From Diphasiastrum complanatum (taxonomy: Eukaryota; Streptophyta; Lycopodiopsida; Lycopodiales; Lycopodiaceae), in NCBI GenBank assembly GCA_029204225.1, contig CM055094.1, positions 14,884,928 through 14,948,927 of the forward strand: DNA of 64,000 bases, in the 5' to 3' direction. Positions 22,029-33,841 of the stretch are shown piece after piece. The notes beneath the pieces were generated by a model. That model saw nothing but the letters and a program-made list of their open reading frames with translations. It was not told the DNA's origin and made no database searches. Positions within the stretch are counted from its first letter, which is position 1, and each line of letters starts with the position of its first letter. The translations under genes and the position numbers were made by a program.

Positions 22029-23678
22029 TATCAGAGCAATTTTGCTCGTAATTTTTAAATATTGTATCAAATAATTGATTTTCAATTATAGCGTCGCACG
22101 ATATCAGTTCATTCTTAAGTCATCGATTCATCAGTAGACTAAATTATAGATGGATTCTCAAAGAAAAGCTGGTCAAGCTGAATGGATCCAATTACTATTG
22201 TGAAAATTTAAAAAAAAGACCTTGCTGATTGCCAATGAGTTGTGGAATGTTGTCACATGTATCGAATTGAAGCTTGAAGATGACACATTCGACTCTAAAT
22301 GGAAATCAAATGATGGTCAAACTTTCATACTCATCATTCTCAATATATCAGACACTCGGATTGGCCATATATCAGAAGTTCAAACTTTGAGGGAAGTATG
22401 GAACATCCTAAGCACACTATATGACGTGAGAGACGTGACTTCAAGTTGCATCTTAGAAGGAAATTCTTCTCACTCAAGACATCAAATGGTGATTCTCTTT
22501 AGAATCACGTTAACTTGTTGAAGAATCTCTTGCAACAGAAGGAAATTCTTCTCACTCAAGATGTCAAATGGTAATTCTCTTCAAAATTACGTTAACCAGT
22601 TCAAGAATCTCTTGCAGTTGTAGGATCAACTATCAACAATCAAGATGCAATTATAACATTGCTATCGAATATGCCTTCTACATATGAAAAACTGGGTGAT
22701 GATCATTACGACACACTCAGATTTAACTCTCACTAGAGTAATTACTATGTTGTTGCAAAAAGATAATCGAACAAGTCAAGACACCTCTTCGACTTCATCA
22801 TCTCACGCTTTATATGTCAGCAAAGGCTCGAAACTGCAAAAGAAGAAAAGTTCTAAATAGTCCACATTGAATCAGAAGCTGACACAAAGTCAAGAACAAT
22901 TATTGAATCTACAGTCGAAGAATAAGATGTTCTATAAGTATTGCAAACACTAATCATGAGATTCAGGATTGCAAGATATTGAAAGCAAAGAATGCCAACA
23001 AGCAACCAAATCAACAGGTGAATGCAGTCACAATATCATCTCAATCTCCCATACTCGACATGGAAGAATGAGCGTTTATAGTTAGAGACCAAAAGTTGCA
23101 AGTTGATAATTTTTTATTTCTGGATTCTGGAGCTACTCAACATATGACCAGTCATCACGAGCATTTTCACTCCTATACACCTTACAATACAAAGAAATTT
23201 GTTCATCTTGGCGACGATAGTACACATACTATCGAAGGTGAAGGCATTGTAAGATTGAAGTTCCATCATGATCAATTCAAACTATTATCAAATGTTTTAT
23301 ATGTACCTAAACTCTCTACAAATTTGTTCTCAGTAAGTAGAATTATTGACTTAGGTCATAGGGTAGAGTTTCAATCTAATCAATGTCGAATTTCTAATAG
23401 GAAAAATAAGATCCTTGCACTCGTCAAGAGACATGGATACTTATATAGACTAAGTCATTGTTATTCTGATACAATTCAAGCGTTGAATGCCTCTGTTCTA
23501 GTCAATAAGACATACTATAGGCCTAATAGTGACCCTTGTCATGTGTTGTGTCGCTCCTTAATCAAGGAACCATTCCTCAAGTTGTTTGACATGGTGATGG
23601 TTCACCATGAAGGCGTTCTGCTCATCATCTTCTTCAATATTCTACTACAAATAAATAGCTGCATTGGCTTGTTGATCT
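22029..23678 (+). pseudogene. Ty1/copia gag-protease fragment
   Basis: It starts with 'TGGTATCAGAGC', the tRNA-iMet primer site. Gag begins near 22150 and after a stop continues at 22222 ('LIANELWNVVTCIELKLEDD', 'SEVQTLREVWNILSTLYD'), a copia Gag pattern. An 80-bp stretch ('GGAAATTCTTCTCACTCAAG' and on) is duplicated at about 22459 and 22540. The knuckle near 22935 has lost its first Cys (YKYC...HEIQDC). The protease is at 23096-23460, with 'FLDSGATQHMTSHHEHF' and 'LYVPKLSTNLFSVSRI', ending in a GAG-pre-integrase-like 'KRHGYLYRLSH'. The rest of pol is missing: the inverted-repeat element starts at about 23679. Confidence 0.85.
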
Positions 23679-25233
23679 AAATGATAATTATAGTCTGGAA
23701 TTATCCACAAACTTTGGCAAACAATTCATAAAATCCTTCCAAGTACAACTATCCTTAGAATCCAATTCTAAAATATGATAATTCATTCAACTAGAATCTC
23801 TAGGAGAATCATTAAGATATAGAATGATTAAAACTCAACTCTGAGTATCCCAGATACTCTTTTGAGTTAAATGCTCCTATTCCTAGCACCAAATACAAGA
23901 AAATAGCATTCATTCATCTTAATAGACTTGTCTGTCTCCTATGATAATTGGAGATCCAATCAAATGAAGAATTGTATTCAAGCATCTGCAGACCATAAAC
24001 TATAGCAGAATAGCATCCACTAGATAGATAAGATAATGTCCGTGAGATCCATAGGTTCTCAATTAAATTACTGGAGTAGAGAGATTCAAAAACACTAATC
24101 TGAATCCTTACTCACATAATAGATCAAGAATTAATCCTCACACTCAAGAATCATCACCATTCCTTTGAATCCACTGACAATAATTAAGTATCTATTTATG
24201 ATTCGTCAATCATAAATATTTAGATTCATATGATTCGTCAATCATAATTTTTTGGAATCCAGAACCATAATGATTTACTGGATTTTGGAGTATATGTCCA
24301 CATAACTCAGAAAAAGTAAGAATTATTCCAAATCTTTCCACTAAGAAAATACTGGATTTAGGAATATTTTTCAAATAGGAGTCTTTAACTGAAGTGCAAG
24401 ATTCATGCTCTATAAATCACTGGTAATTAAAGACTGAACACATACCAAAATGACAATTATCTCCAACTACGAAAACTTTAGATTACAATCCAAAAACACA
24501 TCTAGATACCCAAAGTCCAGTTGAATATCAATTCAGTTATTATCCTTGGATCCATTATGATTCGTTATCCGATTGAGCTCTCTGGGATACAATCACTAAC
24601 TCCATTCCTTAACTAAGGAATACTCTGTCCCAAGAATATTGTATATCCAATGCACACAATTTTAATTGATGAACCGAAATGATTCACTAATCATGCATCT
24701 TAGAAGCAATATAATTCAAAACTATCAGTTCTCAATGAATCCACATCACACTGATCATTTTACCAATTAACTTCATCTTGGAAAAATCAACTACTCAAGT
24801 TAATTGCCAATGATTTAGAAATCTCAAATGTCTAGGTGCAGATCTCAATTATACTAGTATGACACCACATTTAGATCATCATCCAAACCTTTTATAAGTT
24901 AAACCATAAATCTCCAATCCAAAGATTTGTTAACTCTGCAAGTATTTGTAAAAACAATACTTGATCACATGTTTATGTTCACCGACTAGGTTAAGTGCAC
25001 CAAATAACTCTAGTAACCAGGAATACACAGTAGATTCATACAAGATTAATCGTGCACATATGTGAATAATCTCACTATGACCTAGTACATAAACACATTC
25101 TTAACTGGCAGATTCCTCCATAACCCACATATGTTACTCACATATCTCATTGAGATCTTGTAACTCAGTTACAAAATATTTTCTATTTCTTGTGAGTAAA
25201 TAACATAACTGAAAAATCCCTGAGGTGAATAAT

Positions 25234-25993
25234 TGTTGGAGGGTTTGCGGATCCCAAGACAACCCTAACCCTAGTTAATAAGTGAGAGGGATGTGGCACC
25301 CTGCATGTGTAAGTCTAACCCGATGATCACATAGTTATTTGATTGATTAGTTAAAAGTTAATACAGGACTTTAGGCCTTTTTGCGGGACTTTTAATATCG
25401 CAGGGCCTAAATGTCAAGTTAGTGAATAAAGTTGGGTTTCCCTCCAATTTTGATGGTTCCCACACTTTTTTAAATTTGAATAAAAAGAGAGGCAAGACTG
25501 GACCAATAGGATTCAGAGGCCAGGGTCCTCCTCTCTACTATAAAAAGGGACTAACTCGAGTTGCTCCTGATGTTCATTTTCTCATTTCAATAAAAGCAGA
25601 TTGGTTCTCTTTAGAAATGGATTGATGAATGTCCTTACTCTTCCTCTCTTTTCCTCCATTTCTCATGTTTCCTTTGTATCTGCTGATTATTGGATTTGAT
25701 CATTATTGGGATTGCTATTTCTTATGTTTTTTGTGAGAGAGAAAATGAGAGAGAGAAGAGTAAGTTTCTATCATTGTTGTGGATTTAGGATTAATGGAAG
25801 TAGGGTTAATGGATGTAGTATTAATGCTTAGTGTTAATGGATGTTAGTGTTAGATCCTCCATTCATGTTGAAATCTGAACTATATTATCGCTCCCATGGG
25901 AACAAACCTACGCGTGACAACTAACTCCGTCTCTTTGATGCTAGATTGACTAGATCTTGGATTCAGGTTAGGCAAGGAAAGAAACTCACTACA
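25234..25993 (+). repeat. 5' LTR of Element 2
   Basis: 760 bp. It starts TGTTGGAGGGTTTGCGG and ends ACTACA. It contains 'CTACTATAAAAAGGGA' at about 25536, a plausible TATA box, and a GAGAGA run near 25735-25758. Partner 32509-33266. Confidence 0.92.
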
Positions 25994-25997
25994 ATTT

Positions 25998-26014
25998 TGG
26001 CACCGTTTTCGGGG
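25998..26014 (+). other. Primer-binding site of Element 2 (degenerate tRNA-Asp type)
   Basis: TGGCACCGTTTTCGGGG, four bases after the LTR. It matches 14 of 17 positions of the tRNA-Asp site. All three differences are in or next to CpG or C positions, as expected for decay. Confidence 0.75.
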
Positions 26015-26179
26015 AGCTATGCCAATTTTTCAGTTTGCAACATGTTTGGTTGATGGTTAGCTTGCATTAGGCATCTTGTCGTGGCATGAATAGTGTTAGA
26101 TTTGGATCTGAGATTTCAGAGAAAATAACAAAAATCGATCAAATTTGCCAGATTTAGTCATCATCAGAGCTTAGAACTT

Positions 26180-26760
26180 TTTACCCTCTTTCAGGAAACC
26201 TTCGCCGAGTTGCAGACACCTTCAATTTTGTTTACAAAACCTTCAGTTTGAAGGGCGAAGATTAATTCCCAGCAGATTTTCAGAAACATCAGAAAAACCA
26301 CCAAAAAACACTAAAAATCATCAAAACCCTAAAAAATACAGAAAAAAAACCTTAGTCCAATTTACTGTGCTAAGATGAGATTCAGATCTATCTACTGTCA
26401 GGTCGACAAGAATAATACCAAAAATAGAAAGGGTTTCAGAGGATCAGTTGTCATATTGTCATATTTTTGTCAAAAAGTCACTTTTTTTGCAAAGTTACCA
26501 GTATTACTCTTGATCCTTCGCCAGAACCTTCACCGAGTTTTCAAAATATTCTATTTATAGAAAAATACTATTTTTGAGTTCGACGAAGATTCTTCTTGAT
26601 CATATCACAAAAAATCTTGATTTTTACCCTCGCCAGATTATAGAAACTGTATTTCTTTGTGTCAGAAATCTCCGTCCGGTTTTCCATAGTTTTATCTGTG
26701 TCAGATCTTCCATCTAAGAAGTCGGCGAAGGTTATTTTCCAAGAAATTGCCTGAAAAGTG
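26180..26760 (+). repeat. Leader of Element 2 with CCTTCGCCGAG motif cluster
   Basis: Non-coding leader with about seven copies of GAACCTTCGCCGAG-like words and reverse complements (about 26200, 26252, 26515, 26531, 26580, 26625, 26718). The motif resembles GAACCCTCGCAGA of Element 1 and recurs in the spacer before the accessory ORF. Confidence 0.65.
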
Positions 26761-26779
26761 TTTAGATATATTTATTTGA

Positions 26780-28667
26780 TCTAATATTCTAAGATCAAAG
26801 TTATTGTGGAATTACCACCGCCAGCAACAATTCGAGGAGTTTATGTGTTTATAAGTCATGTGAACTACTATCGAATTTTTATTATCTTCTTTGCGGATTT
26901 AGCGCGACCTATATACAAACTAACTATTGTTCCTATTTGGACAGTAGAGGCGTTAGAAGCTTCAAAAAAGCATTATCTTCAGTACCAATACTGCGTTCTC
27001 CAGATTGGACATTAGAGTTTCATATTCATACAGATGTCTCAAAATATGCCATTGGATCAGTTTTGACGCAGCCAGGTGACTATAAGAAGGATTACCCCAT
27101 ACGATTTGCAAGCAGACAACTTACAGATCCAGAGAAGAATTATTCAACAACAGAACGTGAAGCGCTAGCCATGATTTTTTCTGTTCGGAAATTTCGTCAC
27201 TACCTCATGGAAACGCACTTTGCATTTCATACGGATCATCAACAGTTACTTTACTTGGTAAACAAGACGTGTAATACTGGACGTATTGCAAGATGGTTAT
27301 TATTATTGACTGAATTTGACTTTCGAATTGTAGTTAGAAAGGGAAAGCAATATTATCTAGTCGATCACGTTTCGAGAATTGAATCTGCACCAGTTAACAC
27401 TGAAGTGGATGATGAACTGCCAGATGCTGCGTTGTTCTATGTTGAAGCAGTACCTGAGTGGGCGACAAATATTGTTAAGTACCTGATGCTAGGACAACCG
27501 AATGACTCTTTGACAAAAGTACAGAAGAGACAATTGCTTCATAAGGTTCAACCTTATCAATTAATTGCAGGACAATTGTACCCTCGTGGATCAGATAATA
27601 TTTTACGAAGATGTGTTTTACCGCATGAAGTACCAGATTTAATCATGTTTTCACATGATGGCATGGGTGGAGGACACTTCTCTACAGATATTACTGTTTG
27701 CAAACTTTTGCAATCCGGTTGTTGGTGGCCTACATTTCATAAGGACACATAAAATTTTATTCAGATATGTGATGTTTGCCAGCGAGCACGACGGCCTACT
27801 CGACAGAATTATAAACCCTTACATCCGGTTTTATCGCAAGCACCGTTTGAAAAATGGGGACTAGATTATGTTGGTCCTATTAATCCTACCGTGCAAGGAT
27901 CTCAGGCCCGATACATTATCGTCGCAACTGATTATATGACCAAGTGAGTTGAAAAAGCTGTCAAAGTGGCTGATGCGAAATCTACGGCCAAGTTTCTATA
28001 TGAAAATATTATAATCAGATTTGGATGTCCGATCGAAATTGTCAGTGACCGGGGTAGACACTTTGTTAATCAAACAATAAAGTGTTTACTGGAAGATTTT
28101 TTCGTTATACACAAATTTAGTACTCCCTATTATCCAAGAGAGAATAGCCAAGCTAAATCTTCCAATAAGATTCTCTACACCATTATGACAAAGACAGTTG
28201 AAGCAAGTCGGTCCGATTGGGAACATAAACTGTATGCAGCATTATGGGCATTCAGAACCGCTTACAAAAATAGTACAAATCAAACACCTTTTCAACTGGT
28301 TTATGGTCAAGATGTTGTTATGCCAATTAAATTTTTAATCCCATCTTTACGCATAGCAGCAACGGAACGATTAAATGATGATATGTCCTTACAACTCCGT
28401 CATGAAACGTAGCACAAATTATGTGAAACCTGATTGATGGCAGTTCATGCCTTAGCAGCAGAGAAAGCCCGCTGCAAGGCATGGCACGATCGTCGTTTGC
28501 ACAAGAAAGATCTGAAAGCAGGAGATCTTGCATTGATGTACAAAACCAAGCTGATCAAGGGCAAGTTGAAGTTTACCAGGGAAGGCCCGTATAAAGTGAA
28601 GGAAATCCTGAACTATGGCGCAATAATTCTTGAGCACTTGGATGGAAACAATTTGATACTCCGATAA
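26780..28667 (+). pseudogene. Partial pol of Element 2: RT thumb, RNase H, integrase
   Basis: It begins inside RT ('VELPPPATIRGVYVFISHVN'). After a shift near 26960, a 271-codon frame (26937-27752) has RNase H ('FHIHTDVSKYAIGSVLTQPG', 'TEREALAMIFSVRKFRHYL', 'FHTDHQQLLYL') and the start of integrase ('LQSGCWWPTFHKDT', then a stop). The integrase core is at 27966-28412 ('IVSDRGRHFVNQTIK', 'FSTPYYPRENSQAKSSNKIL'), and the C-terminal part is at 28434-28667 ('KAGDLALMYKTKLIKGKLKF', ending at 28667). Three breaks within about 1.9 kb make it non-functional, although long stretches remain open. Confidence 0.88.
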
Positions 28668-28959
28668 ATGACAACCGATTACGCAAGTTTTGGCAGCCCG
28701 CTTCGCCAGCTCAGCAAGTTTGATTTCAATATATTTTTTAATTTTATTTGTTTTTCAATTTTTTGTTTTCAGTATTTAATTTGCTGAGTTTTTTTGAAAA
28801 AAGACAGTTAAAAAAAAAACAAACAAAAAGAAAAGCAAAATAATAAGAAAAGACTGATGAGCAAAAGTCAGAAAGTCACCAGCATAAGGAAAAGGAAGCA
28901 CAATATTTTTGATGGACAATGACTTAGAAAATCACTAATTTGGGCAGATTTGGCCAATA

Positions 28960-29330
28960 CAGTATCAAAAACCTTTGTTGAGCTCTCAGACTGTACATCC
29001 ACCCTTGATTTATCTAAATTGAGGTGGGCAAAGGTTCCTGACAAGAGAAAATCCAATTTTTGAGACAGGCGAATGTTCAGTGATATGCCATTTTGGGAAC
29101 CTTCGTCGAGCATCATAACCTCATTATGAACCTTCGCCGACCTGCTAGATGATCTTAAAATGTCAAATTTAGGTTGTCCATAGGTTCAGATTGTGAAAAA
29201 AATGCATTTATGACAGTACTTTGGCGAAGGACCCTCCTGGGCGAAGGTTCATCCTTCGCCAGCCCTGGAAAACGTTCGTCTAATAGGTTCAGATCCCTAG
29301 AAACCTTTGCCGAGATTTTTATAACCTATT
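28960..29330 (+). repeat. CCTTCGCCGAG motif cluster, spacer of Element 2
   Basis: About ten copies of AACCTTCGCCGA / GGCGAAGGTTC variants (about 28969, 29024, 29058, 29098, 29130, 29221, 29240, 29253, 29272, 29300) in both orientations. It is in the same place as the cluster at 9335-9660 in Element 1. Confidence 0.7.
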
Positions 29331-29414
29331 TTTACAGTACTGCACATGCCTGCAAATTTTTGTTCAGAATTGATTAGCCAAACTACTATTCAGTGTAATG
29401 GACCCACCAGATTC

Positions 29415-29475
29415 ATCTATAAGTTGGCTGAATTCGATTCATTCCTCACTTGTGCTAGCGAAGCTCTTGTGACCA
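29415..29475 (+). promoter_or_regulatory. Putative internal promoter of Element 2 accessory ORF
   Basis: 'TCTATAAGTTGGCTGAATTC' at 29416-29435 is followed by ATTCATT...GTGCTAGCGAAGCTC. It matches the block after the TATA box in Element 1 (9240-9185 on the minus strand). The TATA (29418-29423) is about 127 bp before the accessory ATG at 29545. Function is inferred from conservation and position. Confidence 0.5.
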
Positions 29476-29544
29476 AAGCCTTCCAAATTTTCTACATTGT
29501 CTTCTGATACACTTTCACGCGTTTATAATTCCTTTTGGATCATC

Positions 29545-32458
29545 ATGTCTTCTATCGATACTTCTCAGTCTCCGCGCTATACTATCCATCATGATGTCCC
29601 ATCTGCAACGAACATCATGATTCTTCCTAGCACAAGCATGGTCACTCAGTGGATGACCCTTGCGGAGCCTCTGCTCACTGCAATGGGTATTCATGAGAGA
29701 GCCTTTTCGGGTTGCATCAATATGGATTTCATCACTCTTGCCTTCAGTACGTGGAAGGAAGAGAAATCCAAATTCTATATCACTTTTCAGGGAGCCACAT
29801 ACAAAGTGCGCGTCACTGAGACCGCACTTGCAGCTATAGGAATATCATCTGGTACACAGGCCTCACCCAATCACAAGCACGCCAAACAGGCCATCAAGCC
29901 ATTTATTGACCTCACCAACGATCTGCATTGGACCAATGATGGCTACCTTTTGGAAGCCATCACTGAGCCTTCCATCCACGTAGCTGCCCAACTATTGAAT
30001 AATTTCCTGATGGTTGGAAATCTCAGGAAAGACCGCATCACATCTCAAATCCTTCACAGGATAGTGGAATCCCACACTAAGTTGGCCAAAGCCCCTCTTG
30101 AACCATATAATTGGTTCAAGACTGTTTCCGGTGAGCTCAAGCGAGCTATTAAGGCCAATACTAAGCAACGGTTCGCTGCTGGCTCTTTATTATTCCTCTT
30201 AGCCGCTTCTCACTTAGAAAACAGAATCCATGGCTTCCACCTGGATTCTGTGCTTTCGATTTACGAAGAAGCACCGGCAGAATCATCCCATCAGGTCTCA
30301 AGCTCTCATAGTCATCATCGTCCACGCAGCGAGATCGTAATTCCTGACTCCCCTTCCGCGTCACGACGTCGCACTAGGCATACCTCGTCAGCTACTCTTC
30401 CACCCACTGCTACTGTTCGCACTGAACTTTCCATCCTCCTAGCCTCTGATGCTTCCCTCGCCTCTGCTCCCATACAAGGACAGTCTGTGACCATTGGGCC
30501 TACCATTCTCATTATAGCTGCCCAGGTCGCCTCACCCCCGCACACCGAAGCCACCTCACCCAACACATAGTTCTTTATGGATATGTTCGATGATTCCGAC
30601 CCCCTTGGGGCGACCAAAATCTTTGAAATGCCTTAAAGCCCAGCACCCTTTGAACCCCAATCCCCTGGAGGAGGATTCGGACATATCCATGAATTTACTG
30701 TTGGTGTCGAAGATGCCAGCCAGCAACCCCACACACAAGGTAGTCCAGCCACACTTCGGGTCGGCACAGATGTAAAATCACCAAAACAGTTCGACGCCAC
30801 AATGCCTGAAGGGTTTGAAGAGGAGGATATTTTTGAAGAAGAAGAGACCGTGGCACCTATTCCACGCCAACCAAGGACAGTACCATTAGGTCCTACTGCT
30901 GCTGCCGCTGCCATGACCGTCGATTCTGGTGATGCTCTAGGGTTGGTTTCAAGCCTTGGGCAAGTGATCCAGTCTATGCTGGATAAGAAGAAGGAAATGG
31001 AACAGAGAATCTCTGATCTAGGATCTGAGAACACTCTGATCAGCCAGAAAATTGTCCAGCTGGATCGAGAGTTGAAGATAAGACTGAAAGCGAAAAGAAG
31101 TTGGCCCAACAACTAGCGGATCGCCTGGAAAATTAAATCAGCTCCCTGCAAAATGCCCTGACAACCACATAGGATCAGGTAGATAAGGCAGTGCAAGATG
31201 CCAAGCAACAGGTGTAGCTGCTGAAGGGGCAATTACAGATGGCCGAACAAGATCGCACACGGCTTCAAGGTGAATTGGATGCGACCACCCTTGAGCGTGA
31301 TGCCTATCTACAAACGCAAATACCCGATCATCCGGGCACACCGACGGAGATTGCATATTTATTAAAAAAAGTGGAGACATACAAAGTGGCCCTTCAGGGA
31401 TTCCAAGACCACTTTGATAGGTTCAAAGGAGCAGCTTCAACCGAGTTGGCAAAGGCAAAAGAGACCATCACCGCCTATGAGAAAACAACCGTTCAAGTGT
31501 TGGAAGTCGGACCACAAATCCCCGTCCCAGTCATGCCGCAATTCTTCCCTTCGCGCCAAGAAGCTGTACCAATGGATACATGGATTGATTCGAGCATGGA
31601 CCAGGGGGAAGCTCTCGATATAGCAGATCAACAGCCAACCATACCAGCAGTACAAGCGGGTCCATCCTCATCAAGGACAAGACCTCTATTCAGAAGGCCC
31701 ATCAGTGTCGAGGACAAGATCCAGACCTTCTTAAAGCAACATCTGCATGAGTCCTCGCGTGGTGGATGGGTTCTGAAATTTAAGACCTCCGAGATCGAGG
31801 CCGACAAAGAGTTGGACAAAATACCTGCACTGGGAGAGCAGCCGACATGGAGAATCACGGTTTTTGAGAAAACTCCGGAATCAATTAGGAGTTACGTCGC
31901 CAGCCCTTGCCAGTTGCGGATAGATCCCTATTACGTGCAATGCTGCGAAGAAATAAATGGAAAGATTTGGGGTTGGCTATGGACAAAATCACCATCCATA
32001 CGTCCAATTGGCCAATCATCCATCAGTTTTAAAGCTGGACCATCTCAGTGGACTTCCACTGTGCTTTACAAGCATATCAGAGAGAGTATGTCCACTCTCC
32101 AGATCCAACGATGCGACAATTAGCAATGTTTGTTAAAGATCTAACTCTGTTGACGTCAGTGGCAGCCAAATGAGACGATTGCCTTCCTCCCCTGGCATTT
32201 GATCCAAATAAGCCGATGGCCTCAGAGCAAATTAAAAATCAGCTGCCGATTGCTCATCTCTATTTTCGTGCGGCTATGATGGGAGGCTCTTGGAAATCCC
32301 GCTTCACCTCATGGACAATTTTCAAATGGATTGTCGGAGCCCACCGTTGTTTCCTGACACACAATTTGGATCTCAATACTGCACGCCTTGACTTTATGGA
32401 GAAGGTGCAATATCATTTAATTAAGATTCGACGCGAAGCCAATAAAAGTCCCCAATAA
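29545..32458 (+). pseudogene. Accessory ORF of Element 2 (unknown protein)
   Basis: I do not recognise it. The N-terminal frame is open from ATG 29545 to 30570 (about 341 codons). It carries 'FITFQGATYKVRV'-type and 'GYLLEAITEPSIHVAAQLL' motifs shared with Element 1, then a Ser/Pro/Thr-rich tail. The next frames are 30802-31116 (acidic, then a coiled coil with 'KKKEMEQRISDLGSENTL'), 31239-32123 (coiled coil continues, then a C-terminal domain 'HESSRGGWVLKF', 'ESIRSYVASP') and 32216-32458 ('WIVGAHRCFLTHNLDLNTAR', ending at 32458). The whole would be about 970 codons. A few stops and shifts interrupt it. It ends 50 bp before the 3' LTR. There is no signal peptide or clear membrane helix. Confidence 0.75.
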
Positions 32459-32488
32459 CTGCATATTGTATGTGTCGTGGGACCGCCA

Positions 32489-32508
32489 CCAGTTTTGGTG
32501 GGGGATAC
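32489..32508 (+). other. Polypurine-tract region of Element 2
   Basis: CCAGTTTTGGTGGGGGATAC lies directly before the 3' LTR. The GGTGGGGGA core is a likely plus-strand primer, in the expected place. Confidence 0.6.
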
Positions 32509-33266
32509 TGTTGGAGGGTTTGCGGATCCCAAGGCAACCCTAACCCTAGTTAATAAGTGAGAAGGATTTGGCACCCTACATGTGTAAGTCCAACCCGATG
32601 ATCACAGTCATTTGATTGATTAGTTACAAGTTAATAAAGGAATTTAGGCCTTTTTGCGGGACTTTTAATGTCGCAGGGCCTAATTGTCAAGTTAGTGAAT
32701 AAAGTTGGGTTTCTCTCCAATTTTGATGATTCCCACACTTTTTTAAATTTAAATAAAAAGAGAGACAAAACTGGACCAATAAGATTCAGAGGCCAGGGTC
32801 CTCCTCTCTACTATAAAAAAGGACGAACTCGAGTTGCTCCTGATGTTCATTTCCTCATTTCAATAAAAGCAGATTGGTTCTCTTTATAAATGGATTGATG
32901 ATTGTCCTTGCTCTTCCTCTCTTTTCCTCCATTTCTCATGTTTCCTTTGTATTTGCTATGTGTTAGATTTGATCATTATTGGGATTGCTATTTCTTCTGC
33001 TTTTTGTGAGAGAGAAAAGGAGAGAGAGAAGAGTAAGTTTCTATCATTGTTGTGGATTTAGGGTTAATGGAAGTAGGGGTAATGGATGTAGTGTTAATGC
33101 TTAGTGTTAATGGATGTTAGTGTTAGATCCTCCATTCATGTTGAAATCTGAACTATACTATCGCTCCCATGGGAACGAACCTACGCGTGACAAATAACTC
33201 CGTCTCTTTGATGCTAGATTGACTAGATCTTGGATTCAGGTTAGGCAAGGAAAGAAACCCACTACA
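32509..33266 (+). repeat. 3' LTR of Element 2
   Basis: 758 bp, the partner of 25234-25993, followed by the target duplication ATAAT. Confidence 0.92.
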
Positions 33267-33841
33267 ATAATATTCAAACAGTTTTCCAATCTCACTTACC
33301 TCTAATTACATAATTTCTTCACTCAATCAACCCCTCTCTATTCCTAGTACTAAACTAAGATTAGGTTGATCCAATACAGAACTCTCAGATTTAAATTATG
33401 ATCAAACTTACTTCTATTCCAATCAAAATGGATTCTAAGGATAGTTGTACTTGGAAGTTTTATATGAATTGTCTACCAGAGTTTGTGGATAATTTCAGAC
33501 TGTAATTATCATTTTTTTTCTTTAACTTTAATCTCCTAAGTTAGAGAATATTTTACTCAGTGATTCATGTAAGTGTTTTACATGAAGGTGACGTTACTAA
33601 CTTGTGTTGAGTGTAACCTTGTTGAGAAAATATATCTCTTAGTGTACTTTTCAAATCAGAATTTGTACTCTAGAACAAAGATTAACGATTGGAAATAGGT
33701 TTACCTCGGAGTACTTGTTTGATATGAAAGTCAGATCAAGGATAATGATTTTCTCGGTTAATACTGAAAGTTAAAGGAACTGTAATTTTTTCCTGTTCTT
33801 TGGAGCTTCTAAGGATAGAAGCAGTTTAAGGAGGGAAGAAT

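Larger units (their letters stand above)
25234..33266 (+). mobile_element. Element 2: 8.0 kb Ty3/gypsy element, gag/protease/most of RT deleted, accessory ORF kept
   Basis: LTRs at 25234-25993 and 32509-33266 (TGTTGG...CTACA), with 5-bp target duplication ATAAT at 25229-25233 and 33267-33271. It is the same family group as Element 1: tRNA-Asp-type primer site, near-identical RNase H/integrase motifs and homologous accessory ORF, but on the + strand and with a different LTR sequence. gag, protease and the N-terminal RT are absent: the leader joins the RT thumb at about 26780. It cannot move without help. By eye the LTRs differ at several percent of sites. Confidence 0.93.
23679..33514. mobile_element. 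Sequence with ~85 bp terminal inverted repeats, split by Element 2
   Basis: The left end (about 23679-23765, AAATGATAATTATAGTCTGG...) is matched in reverse complement by the right end (about 33426-33514). Shared blocks include 'CCAAGTACAACTATCCTTAG' and 'TTATCCACAAACT'. With Element 2 removed the unit is about 1.8 kb. It has no transposase ORF. It may be a non-autonomous DNA transposon, but I found no clear target duplication, so class and exact ends are open. The inner part 23766-25228 is AT-rich and non-coding, with repeated 'ATTCGTCAATCATAA' near 24200-24245. Confidence 0.5.

Noticed and set aside
22029-22045. tRNA-Met gene (TGGTATCAGAGC) at the copia elements
   Set aside because: Only the 12-base primer site is present, with no cloverleaf. 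The same applies at 40812 and 46496.
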